In this document: positions 23,663 through 29,395 of the stretch, one piece after another
How the letters are laid out: each line of letters starts with the position of its first letter
How positions within the stretch are numbered: position 1 is the stretch's first letter
Source of the DNA: WHTB01 sp050699035
GTDB lineage: Bacteria > Actinomycetota > Actinomycetes > Propionibacteriales > Nocardioidaceae
Length of the DNA: 29,395 nucleotides
Direction: 5' to 3'
NCBI GenBank assembly: GCA_050699035.1
Contig: JBOHDE010000017.1
Span: 1-29,395 of the forward strand
Notes under the pieces: generated by a model
Told to the model about the DNA's origin: nothing
The model's input: only the letters and a program-made list of their open reading frames with translations
The model's database searches: none
Translations under genes and position numbers: made by a program

Positions 23663-23691
23663 GGAACGTTGCGAACCGCGCGGAAGTTACG
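23663..23691 (-). promoter_or_regulatory. Candidate BldN-type promoter for the RsbN-like gene
   Basis: On the minus strand CGTAAC (23691-23686) is followed after 17 bases by CGTTCC (23668-23663), 54 bases before the DUF5667 start. The -35-like hexamer is identical to those before both repeat-protein genes. The spacer is one base longer and the -10-like box differs by one base. Confidence 0.5.
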
Positions 23692-23712
23692 CCCGAATGT
23701 GATGTTTCCTGC

Positions 23713-24333
23713 TCACGAGCCGGCCTCCCTCGGCAGCACCCGGGCGAGCCGGCGCACTGCCCGCAGCTGGAGCTGCTTGATCGCTCCCTCGCTGCGGTCC
23801 AGCGCCTCAGCGGTCTGAGCGATCGACATCCCCTGCACGAACCGCATCAGCAGGCAGTCGCGCTGCTCGTTCGGCAGGGACCGAACCGCCTCCACCAGCA
23901 GCTCGCTGGTCAGCGACGCGAGCACCTCGTCCTCCGGCCCGTTCCCCGATGTCCGCTGCTCGGGAAGCTCGCCGGCGACCACCTCGAGCCGGTGTCGGCT
24001 CGACCTGAAGTGGTCCGCGATCAGGTTGCGGGCGATCGTGGTCAGCCAGGCACCGAAGTCCTTGCCCTGCCAGTGAAATGTGCCGATCGAGCGCAGGGCG
24101 CGGGTAAACGTCTCGCTGGTGAGGTCCTCGGCCAGCGTCCGTGAGCCGACCCGGTGGTAGACGAACCGGAAGATCCGCGGCACGTGATGGTCGTAGAGCT
24201 GCCCGAACGCCTCGACGTCTCCCTTGCGGGCGAGGTCGACGAGAGCGACGATCCGCGCCTTCTCGGGATCACTCCCGGCCGGTGGCGGGCCGTCGGCGGA
24301 CGTACGCAGTTCCCCGCCCCACGTTGAAGCCAT
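23713..24333 (-). CDS. bldN: ECF sigma factor, BldN-like
   Basis: This 206-residue sigma factor has region 2 at about residues 28-110 (EAFGQLYDHHVPRIFRFVYHRVG, AEDLTSETFTRALRSIGTF, WQGKDFGAWLTTIARNLIADHF) and region 4 at about 143-199 (LPNEQRDCLLMRFVQGMSIAQTAEALDRSEGAIKQLQLRAVRRLARVLP). The tracts LTSETFxRALRxIGTF and GKDFGAWLxTIARNLxADHF are very close to Streptomyces BldN, which directs chaplin, rodlin and bldM transcription. The long N-terminal extension of Streptomyces BldN is absent. ATG 24333 follows GAAGG; GTG 24366 is an alternative. The RsbN-like gene follows, and candidate target genes lie across the intergenic region. Confidence 0.88.
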   Translation of the reverse strand: MASTWGGELRTSADGPPPAGSDPEKARIVALVDLARKGDVEAFGQLYDHHVPRIFRFVYHRVGSRTLAEDLTSETFTRALRSIGTFHWQGKDFGAWLTTIARNLIADHFRSSRHRLEVVAGELPEQRTSGNGPEDEVLASLTSELLVEAVRSLPNEQRDCLLMRFVQGMSIAQTAEALDRSEGAIKQLQLRAVRRLARVLPREAGS

Positions 24334-24362
24334 CTGTCCGCCTTCCCCTGAAACGCTGCCTG

Positions 24363-24426
24363 CCACGTGGTCATTGCGCCTCAGGGGTTCTCGGTCACGT
24401 GGCCGGGCGCGTCGTCAACTGACGAC
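24363..24426. promoter_or_regulatory. Symmetric sites upstream of the sigma gene
   Basis: Two CACGTG cores occur at 24364-24369 and 24396-24401, 32 bp apart. Their flanks are inverted: GCCACGTGG on plus, GGCCACGTGA on minus. A 16-bp near-palindrome with 7-bp arms, GTCGTCA-ac-TGACGAC, is at 24411-24426. All lie within about 95 bases of the sigma start codon. They are plausible binding sites for developmental regulators, but none matches a motif I can name with confidence. Confidence 0.4.
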
Positions 24427-24704
24427 GGCCCCGGCGCCGTGACCGAGGTGCTCCGCGATCCCAGCTTGTGGCTAGGTCGCGTCCGTGTCGACTCGGTGGT
24501 CTCCTCTGCCGCTCCCTCCGAGGAGCCCAGGGTCCGTCCAAGACCCTTGGTGGCCGAGTGCACCGTTCCCCCAAGGTCCCCGACTCCGCTTGGACCGTCG
24601 GCGACGGCCCAAGAGATTCCGGTGAGGCCGCCGACAGCACCGCTCGCGGCTGTATCCGCGACCGTCACCGAAGGCGTCCAACGGTGTCTCATGGATCCCA
24701 CCAT
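24381..24704 (-). CDS. Possible small ORF upstream of the sigma gene
   Basis: A 107-codon open frame begins ATG at 24702-24704 and ends 47 bases before the sigma ATG. Its product is rich in Gly, Ser, Thr and Ala, with an LGGTVHSATKGLGRTL stretch and no membrane segment or signal peptide. Third-position GC is moderate, roughly three quarters by eye, lower than neighbouring genes but above random for this region. No family is recognised and the ribosome site is weak. It may be a real small gene, a leader ORF for the sigma gene or chance; it overlaps the symmetric sites listed separately. Confidence 0.25.
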   Translation of the reverse strand: MVGSMRHRWTPSVTVADTAASGAVGGLTGISWAVADGPSGVGDLGGTVHSATKGLGRTLGSSEGAAEETTESTRTRPSHKLGSRSTSVTAPGPSSVDDAPGHVTENP

Positions 24705-25577
24705 TCACTGTGATGCACACGAATGGTTACTGATCGTTGCTCAACGTAGTGGCACAAGCCGCAGTCCGCGACATTTGACCCACATGTTGAACAGGGCGAT
24801 TCCCGGCAATACCGACACGTCTGACATAGCCCCACCCACGTTGAGACAATTGCGCCGAATTTCTCGTACTCCTCGATGGAGGGGTGGGTCGGTGTCCGCC
24901 GAGGTTGGTCACGGCGGTGGACGACCCGGACGCGGTCGGCGCAGTCGACTGGTGCATACGCGCACCGTCGGCCGAGGTGGAATTTTGCCCAATTGGGCAA
25001 AGTTCGACCTCGAACCGGCGTGGACCGGGTCGAAGATTGCCCAATTGGGCAATCGTTGACAGATCCCTGGGCCCGGCGTCCGGTTCGCGGCCTCGCGGGT
25101 GCGGCACGGGGACGGCACCCCACCTCATCGACTGGCGCATGCGTAGGCGGCGACCCGGACCGATCTCAGCGTGCCTGGGTGACTTCACCCCTCAAACCGC
25201 CACTTCGGCCTCGATTCCGGGCTCAGAGTGTCGGTTCGGAGGGTGCCGTGGTGGCCGGGCACGGGCAAACATGTCCCCGGACACTGGTGCGGCGGCAACC
25301 CCCCGAACACTCGGGTCCGGTTTGTCCCTACGCAACGCGCCAGTCAACGGCAGCAGAGCACGAGGTCCACCCACACATCCACGCATCAGGGGGCGAGCCA
25401 GATCCCGCCCACGCAAGCGTGCTCGTCATCGCCCGAGTTTTCCTTACCAGCAAGGCAGAACGCGCGCACAACGACGAGCGTCGAAGGCGAGCGCTGCCAT
25501 ACGCACGCTCTGCCGGGGCGGATGCTCGGAGTTGCCGGGCTCGTCGGCGTCTCCGACGAAGAAATCTCGACGACCTT
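24705..25577. other. Long intergenic region between sigma gene and surface-protein gene
   Basis: Roughly 870 bases without a convincing gene. Frames that stay open here have poor codon bias and no recognisable domain. Base composition is less GC-rich around 24700-24900. The only clear structure is the pair of AATT-centred palindromes at 24984-25054. The region separates divergent genes and may hold long leaders or regulator sites. Confidence 0.55.
24984..25054. promoter_or_regulatory. Twin perfect palindromes, probable operator pair
   Basis: TTTGCCCAATTGGGCAAA (24984-25001, 18 bp) and GATTGCCCAATTGGGCAATC (25035-25054, 20 bp) share the 16-bp core TTGCCCAATTGGGCAA. Their centres are 52 bp apart, which is almost exactly five DNA turns, so two dimers would sit on the same face. 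No promoter hexamers are convincing beside them. They lie about 650 bp from the sigma start and 630 bp from the long repeat-protein start. Confidence 0.65.
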
Positions 25578-25605
25578 CGTAACATCGCCGACCCGGCCCC
25601 GTTAC
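25578..25605 (+). promoter_or_regulatory. Candidate BldN-type promoter of the long repeat protein
   Basis: CGTAAC (25578-25583) and CGTTAC (25600-25605) are separated by 16 bases beginning ATCGCCG, with T after the second box. An almost identical unit precedes the short repeat-protein gene. As I recall, Streptomyces BldN promoters have a CGTAAC-like -35 and a CGTT-containing -10. The distance to the ATG is 82 bases. Confidence 0.65.
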
Positions 25606-25687
25606 TGACCTTTGACAGCCACGCCGAGTGAGCTAGCCAGCAGGCTGCATCGAGCGGGTCGTCCTAGTCGAAAGGACCAACACGAGT

Positions 25688-27889
25688 ATGTCCGTAGCAC
25701 CCAGGTTTGCGGCCGTCGCCGCCCTCGCTACTTTCGCCATCGTGACCATGGGTGTGCCCGCCAACGCGGCGCCCATGCTTGACGACGGCCTACCGGGGAT
25801 CGCGAAAGACAACAACGCAAGCCCTCCCCAGGCGTGCAAGAACAACGTTCCGGGTGACGCCCTCGGCGGCAAAGCCTCCGCCGAAGACGTGACCGGCGCC
25901 CTCGGCCTCGACGGCGCTGCCAACGACGCGACCAAGCTCAAGAACTGCGACCAGAGTTCGGAGCAGCGCAAGGGTGGTGACTTCCACATCCTCGGCGATG
26001 TCGTCGACCGTGCGGGCGACGCAGCCCGGACCGGCGGCAAGGCCAAGGGCGTGGGCGCCCCCGATCTCGCCCCGGTCGACAAGGCCGGCGATGTTGCCGG
26101 AACCGAGAGCAAGGCCCCGAGCACTCGTACGAGCCGTCTCGCCCCCGCCAACGGCGACGACGACGGTGACGACGGTGACGACGGCGGCTCGCTGGCAAAC
26201 CTCAGCGACAACAACGTCGGCCCGTTCCAGGCCTGCAACAACAACGTCCCGGTCAACGTCCTCGGCATCCAGGGGTCGCTGAACGATGTCGCCGCCATCT
26301 TGGGCTTCGACATGGACGGCAACACCGCCAGCACCGACAAGAACTGCGACCAAGACTCCTACCAGGCCAACGGTGATGACGGTGGCGACGAAAGCTCGCT
26401 GGTGAATGTCAGCGACAACAACGTCGGCCCGTTCCAGGCGTGCAACAACAACGTCCCGGTCAACGTCCTCGGCGGCCAGGGTGCCGGCAGCGACGCGGCC
26501 GGTGTGGGCGGCTTCGACAACGACGGCAACACCGCCAGCACGAACAAGGACTGCGAGCAGGAGTCGTACCAGGACAACGGTGACGACGGCGACGGCTCGC
26601 TGGTCAACGTGAGCGACAACAACGTCGGCCCGTTCCAGGCCTGCAACAACAACGTGCCGGTCAACGTCCTCGGCATCCAGGGTGCCTTCGGCGACGTGGC
26701 CGCCGTCCTCGGCTTCGACAACGACGGCAACTCCACCAGCACGGACAAGAACTGCGAACAGGAGTCCTACCAGCACAACGGTGGCGACGACGGTGACGAC
26801 GACGGCTCGCTGGTCAACGTCAGCGAGAACAACGCCGGACCCGGCCAGGCCTGCAACAACAACGTCCCGGTCAACGTCCTCGGCGGCCAGGGTGCCGGCA
26901 GCGACGCGGCCGGTGTCGCTGGCTTCGACAACGACGGCAACACCGCCAGCACGGACAAGGACTGCGAGCAGGAGTCCTACCAGCACAACGGCGGCGACAA
27001 CGGCGACGACGGCTCGCTGCTGAACGCCAGCAACAACAACGCCGGACCCGGCCAGGCCTGCAACAACAACGTGCCGGTCAACGTCCTCGGCATCCAGGGT
27101 GCGCTCGGCGACGCGGCGGCCGTGCTCGGCTTCGACAACGACGGCAACGCCGCGAGCACCGACAAGTCCTGCGAGCAGGAGTCCTACCAGCAAAACGGTG
27201 GCGACAACGGGGACAACGGCGACGGTGACGACGACAGCTCGCTGGTGAACGCCAGCGGCAACAACGGCGGACCCGGCCAGGCGTGCAACAACAATGTCTC
27301 GCCCAACGTCCTCGGTGGCCAAGGCACTGCGAGTGACGTGACCGGCGTCGGCGGTTTCGACAACGACGGGAACACCACGAGCGGCGCCGCGTCCTGCGAG
27401 CAGGTGTCCGACCAGTACAACGGTACTGCCGACAGTGACGACGGCTCGCTGGCGAGCGTCAGCGACAACTACGGCGGTCCGGGCCAGGTCTGCGCCAACC
27501 CCGTCTCGCCGAACGTCCTCGGCGGCGAGGGCGCGGCCAGCGCCGTGGCGGCAGTGGTCGGCTTCGACAGCGACGGGAACAGCACGGACAGCGCCTCGGA
27601 CTGCATCCAGACCGTTTACCAAGGTGACGACCCGAATGGTGATGACCCGGACGGTGATGACCCGGACGGTGACGACCCGGACGGTGACGACCCGGACGGT
27701 GACGACGGCACGGGCAACGACGGGATCGGCGGCGGCGACGACGCGGCCGCGTCGGATCCCGCCGGCAACTCGCTGCTGCCGAACACCGGTGGTCCGGCGG
27801 CGATTCTTCTGGTGCTTGGGCTCCTCGGCCTTGCTGGCGGGGCCCTTGTGACGGCCTGGAGCCGTCTCAGGAGGGGCGCACACTCCTGA
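25688..27889 (+). CDS. Secreted, LPNTG-anchored chaplin-like multi-repeat surface protein
   Basis: This 733-residue protein has a signal peptide (cleavage near ANA at 25-27), a degenerate repeat at 41-93 and a Lys/Ala/Asp-rich spacer. Seven 59-residue repeats start at residues 168, 237, 304, 374, 443, 518 and 587, joined by Asp/Gly-rich linkers. A GDDPD tandem array (646-673) follows, then LPNTG at 697-701, a hydrophobic segment and a basic tail: a complete sortase signal. Each repeat has the core QACNNNVPVNVLG, a hydrophobic middle, FDNDGN and a second Cys (for example C183 and C220). Two Cys per repeat, the PVNV core and wall anchoring parallel the long chaplins of Streptomyces, though the repeat is not a textbook chaplin domain. 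The ribosome site is GAAAGGA, 11 bases before the ATG. Confidence 0.85.
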   Translation: MSVAPRFAAVAALATFAIVTMGVPANAAPMLDDGLPGIAKDNNASPPQACKNNVPGDALGGKASAEDVTGALGLDGAANDATKLKNCDQSSEQRKGGDFHILGDVVDRAGDAARTGGKAKGVGAPDLAPVDKAGDVAGTESKAPSTRTSRLAPANGDDDGDDGDDGGSLANLSDNNVGPFQACNNNVPVNVLGIQGSLNDVAAILGFDMDGNTASTDKNCDQDSYQANGDDGGDESSLVNVSDNNVGPFQACNNNVPVNVLGGQGAGSDAAGVGGFDNDGNTASTNKDCEQESYQDNGDDGDGSLVNVSDNNVGPFQACNNNVPVNVLGIQGAFGDVAAVLGFDNDGNSTSTDKNCEQESYQHNGGDDGDDDGSLVNVSENNAGPGQACNNNVPVNVLGGQGAGSDAAGVAGFDNDGNTASTDKDCEQESYQHNGGDNGDDGSLLNASNNNAGPGQACNNNVPVNVLGIQGALGDAAAVLGFDNDGNAASTDKSCEQESYQQNGGDNGDNGDGDDDSSLVNASGNNGGPGQACNNNVSPNVLGGQGTASDVTGVGGFDNDGNTTSGAASCEQVSDQYNGTADSDDGSLASVSDNYGGPGQVCANPVSPNVLGGEGAASAVAAVVGFDSDGNSTDSASDCIQTVYQGDDPNGDDPDGDDPDGDDPDGDDPDGDDGTGNDGIGGGDDAAASDPAGNSLLPNTGGPAAILLVLGLLGLAGGALVTAWSRLRRGAHS
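26189..27622 (+). repeat. Seven tandem 59-residue coding repeats of alternating subtype
   Basis: Repeats 1, 3 and 5 read VLGIQG followed by D(V/A)AAxLGFD. Repeats 2, 4 and 6 read VLGGQG with AAGVxGFD or a variant. Repeat 7 is B-like (VLGGEG). The strict alternation suggests growth by duplication of a two-repeat unit of about 400 bp. Repeats 1-5 are nearly identical at key positions, while 6 and 7 are more divergent (VSPNVLG), so the N-terminal copies are younger or homogenised. Confidence 0.85.
27623..27709 (+). repeat. 15-bp tandem repeat encoding GDDPD
   Basis: Five full 15-bp units (27623-27697) and a partial sixth encode GDDPN or GDDPD between the last repeat and the LPNTG signal. Units differ mainly at gat/gac for one Asp codon and in the last codon of unit one. 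The acidic run is probably the wall-spanning spacer, and its copy number may vary between strains. Confidence 0.85.
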
Positions 27890-27897
27890 AGAGTCGC

Positions 27898-27974
27898 ACC
27901 TGAATGGGGGATCCGTGTGTTCCCCACTCAGGTGGGACCCGTGGGGGCCGGTGAACTTTCGTTCACCGGCCCCC
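27898..27974 (+). terminator. Double hairpin terminator after the long repeat gene
   Basis: The first stem is ACCTGA-a-TGGGG (27898-27909) with CCCCA-c-TCAGGT (27922-27933). The second is a perfect 14-bp stem (27943-27956 with 27961-27974) closed by a TTTC loop, followed shortly by GGTTTTC. The second hairpin is very stable and should stop transcription before the short repeat gene, which has its own promoter. Confidence 0.75.
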
Positions 27975-28057
27975 GTCCGGTTTTCGGGTCGATGAATTGG
28001 GTCGGCTAGGCCGGACTTTGCCCGTCGACGGCGGACAAAAGAAACCCGAAGAGCGTC

Positions 28058-28085
28058 CGTAACATCGCCGTACTCGACCCGTTAC
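28058..28085 (+). promoter_or_regulatory. Candidate BldN-type promoter of the short repeat protein
   Basis: CGTAAC (28058-28063), 16 bases starting ATCGCCG, then CGTTAC (28080-28085) and T. The geometry is identical to 25578-25605, and the distance to the ATG (80 bases) is nearly the same. The two leaders also share GAAAGGACC before the start codon. Confidence 0.65.
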
Positions 28086-28165
28086 TAGTCGTGACAAGCA
28101 AGCCGGGCGAACCGCCAAGCACGCAAACTGGCCGGTTCGTCACAACCGAAAGGACCCACACAAGC

Positions 28166-28474
28166 ATGTCCTTCGCACGTAAGATCGCGGCCTCGGCCGC
28201 TCTCGCGACTGTCGCCACGCTGGCCCTGGGCGTCCCCAGCGCCAGTGCGGCATCCACCAACATGTGGTGGGACGGAGACGACGACGGTTCGCTGGTGAAT
28301 GTCAGCGAGAACAACGTCGGCCCGTTCCAGGCCTGCAACAACAACGTGCCGGTCAACGTCCTCGGCATCCAGGGCGCGGTCAGCGACCTGGCCGGCGTGG
28401 TGGGCTTCGGCAACGACGGCAACAGCAACTCCACCGTCAAGAACTGCGACCAGGACTCCTACCAGGACAACTGA
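28166..28474 (+). CDS. Short secreted chaplin-like protein, one repeat
   Basis: This 102-residue protein has a signal peptide (RKIAASAALATVATLALGVPSASA, cleavage near 28), a short Trp/Asp-rich stretch and one 59-residue repeat at 42-100. The repeat is of the A subtype (VLGIQG) with two Cys, and only two residues follow it. It has no sorting signal, so it would be released and could assemble on the cell surface, as short chaplins do. Promoter, leader and ribosome site match those of the long protein upstream, pointing to duplication and co-expression. The ATG is 11 bases after AAAGGA. The acidic FGNDGN loop lacks one Asp of the long-protein version. Confidence 0.85.
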   Translation: MSFARKIAASAALATVATLALGVPSASAASTNMWWDGDDDGSLVNVSENNVGPFQACNNNVPVNVLGIQGAVSDLAGVVGFGNDGNSNSTVKNCDQDSYQDN

Positions 28475-28489
28475 TCTCGCAGCTCGCTC

Positions 28490-28526
28490 AACGGCACCGG
28501 CTCGGATTCCGCGTCGGTGCCGTTTT
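28490..28526 (+). terminator. Intrinsic terminator after the short repeat gene
   Basis: AACGGCACCG (28490-28499) pairs with CGGTGCCGTT (28515-28524) in a 10-bp stem with a 15-base loop, continuing into TTTTG. This is a classic hairpin with a short U-run 15 bases after the stop. It lies 26 bp before the convergent permease gene's end. Confidence 0.85.
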
Positions 28527-28552
28527 GCGTGTCATCGTCGAAAGCAAGTCAC

Positions 28553-29371
28553 TCACTCAGCGCCCTGGCCCTTCCATCGAGAGAATCGTTTCTCCAACAG
28601 GCCAAGGGAACCGATCATGACAACTCCCAAAGCCGAAAAGACAATCACCCCGACCAGCATGTTGTCGGTACGGAAGTAGGACGACTCGGTCTGGATGATC
28701 CCGCCGACACCGGTGAGATCCAAGAAGATCTCGGCGATGACCACGCCGAGCAACAGCCGCCCGGCCGCGATCCGCAGACCGCCGATGACGTACGGAACTG
28801 CGCCCGGCAAGATGACGTGACGAACGAGCTGGCGGTCACTCACCCCGAAGGACTTGGCCACTTCGACGAGGTCCGAGCGTGCGTTGCGTACGCCGATGGC
28901 GGTGTTGAGGATGATCGGGACGACCCCGCCGATCCAGATGATGAAGATGCGTCCCCAGAAACCCACTCCGAACCACAAGATGACCAGCGGGATCATCACC
29001 ACCCGTGGCGTTGCGTACACGGCGTCGATGTACGGCTCCACGACGCGGGCGAGAGTCGGGTGGAGACCCAACAGCAGTCCGACGGCGATGCCGACCACCA
29101 GCGCGAGCACGAAACCGACTGCTAGCGACTGCAGGCTGACCAGCAACGCCTGGGGTAGACGTCCGCTGACCGTGAGCTCCACGAACGCATCCGCGACCCG
29201 GGAGGGAGGGGCGAACAGGATCGGGTCGGCGAGCCTGCCGGCCACCTCCCACGCCACCAGGAACCCCAGCCAGGCGAGCCCCGGGAGGGCGGTGACCAGG
29301 AGGGCGCGCAGCCGACCGGCCGCGGGCGTCGTTGCCCGCGTCTTCGGCTCCTCGATCGCCGATTTCGTCAT
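28553..29371 (-). CDS. ABC transporter permease, NitT/TauT type (orphan at window edge)
   Basis: This 272-residue membrane protein has about six segments and the coupling loop VEVAKSFGVSDRQLVRHVILPGAVPYVIGGLRIAAGRLL, typical of SsuC/TauC permeases. ATG 29371 follows AGAGGGAG at about 6 bases; an ATG two codons upstream is too close to that site. It is not part of the operon at 12.6-20.6 kb. Its ATPase and binding protein presumably lie beyond the right edge on the same strand. The N-terminal 25 residues are hydrophilic. Confidence 0.92.
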   Translation of the reverse strand: MTKSAIEEPKTRATTPAAGRLRALLVTALPGLAWLGFLVAWEVAGRLADPILFAPPSRVADAFVELTVSGRLPQALLVSLQSLAVGFVLALVVGIAVGLLLGLHPTLARVVEPYIDAVYATPRVVMIPLVILWFGVGFWGRIFIIWIGGVVPIILNTAIGVRNARSDLVEVAKSFGVSDRQLVRHVILPGAVPYVIGGLRIAAGRLLLGVVIAEIFLDLTGVGGIIQTESSYFRTDNMLVGVIVFSALGVVMIGSLGLLEKRFSRWKGQGAE

Positions 29372-29395
29372 CGCCATCTCCCTCTGTCGACCGGG

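Noticed and set aside
24689..25123. Minus-strand frame with a cysteine cluster (CQTCRYC and CSTCG) in the intergenic region
   Set aside because: The spacing is suggestive of a zinc-binding peptide, but codon bias is poor, there is no ribosome site, and the twin palindromes fall inside the frame. Chance is more likely.
26189..27709. Repeat arrays read as a CRISPR array
   Set aside because: Repeats are about 200 bp and in frame, with no short identical repeats separated by unique spacers, and no cas genes are present. They encode protein domains.
25790..27883. A 697-codon minus-strand frame opposite the long repeat gene
   Set aside because: It is the antisense shadow of a repetitive GC-biased gene. 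The product is a low-complexity Val/Asp/Arg repeat with no domain, and the plus-strand frame has a signal peptide, regular repeats and a sortase signal.
1..29395. tRNA, rRNA or riboswitch genes
   Set aside because: I found no cloverleaf-like or conserved rRNA segments, and no leader with a riboswitch signature that I could support by eye.

Overview
The window is high-GC DNA with strongly GC-biased third codon positions, many GTG/TTG starts and 4-bp stop/start overlaps (GTGA or ATGA). It also carries IclR, TetR and MarR regulators and a BldN-type sigma factor. This points to an actinomycete, perhaps a relative of the Nocardioidaceae, although the genus cannot be fixed from the sequence alone. 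I see no rRNA, tRNA, CRISPR array, transposase or phage gene.

Left part (1-12.1 kb): several small regulator-plus-target units. A TetR gene is divergent from an alpha/beta hydrolase and YbfB-type MFS pair. A VOC-fold protein and a second MFS exporter follow. An IclR gene is divergent from a tctB-tctA-tctC tripartite tricarboxylate transporter, which runs straight into a MmgE/PrpD-family gene and an SDR gene. A MarR gene with a near-consensus promoter and a 15-bp palindromic operator leads a SgcJ/EcaC (SnoaL-like) gene. Two copies of an 83-nt element with a 23-bp-arm palindrome lie at gene ends.

Middle (12.1-21.5 kb): a tightly packed minus-strand catabolic operon, read from 20.6 kb down to 12.65 kb. 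Its order is lipoprotein substrate-binding protein, ABC permease, ATPase, second permease (NitT/TauT type), class III CoA-transferase, ACMSD-type amidohydrolase, cyclase-family metal hydrolase, second ACMSD-type amidohydrolase and cupin. A VOC protein follows. An IclR gene is divergent from it and is the likely local regulator. The set looks like import and degradation of one small, probably aromatic or cyclic, carboxylate or amide, but the substrate cannot be read from the sequence.

Right part (21.5-28.5 kb): a morphogenesis-like module. An ECF sigma factor closely resembling Streptomyces BldN is followed by a DUF5667 membrane protein resembling its anti-sigma RsbN, then by a methyltransferase-like protein. 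Across a 1.3-kb intergenic region lie two secreted proteins built from the same 59-residue, two-cysteine repeat. One is long (seven full copies plus one degenerate copy, Asp-rich linkers, an LPNTG sorting signal); the other is short (one copy, no anchor). This parallels the long and short chaplins that BldN controls in Streptomyces. Both genes have the same promoter-like motif, CGTAAC-N16-CGTTAC, and a related CGTAAC-N17-CGTTCC precedes the RsbN-like gene. I consider this self-contained surface-layer regulon the most interesting content of the window.

The right edge (28.55-29.37 kb) holds a third NitT/TauT-type permease whose partner genes must lie outside.
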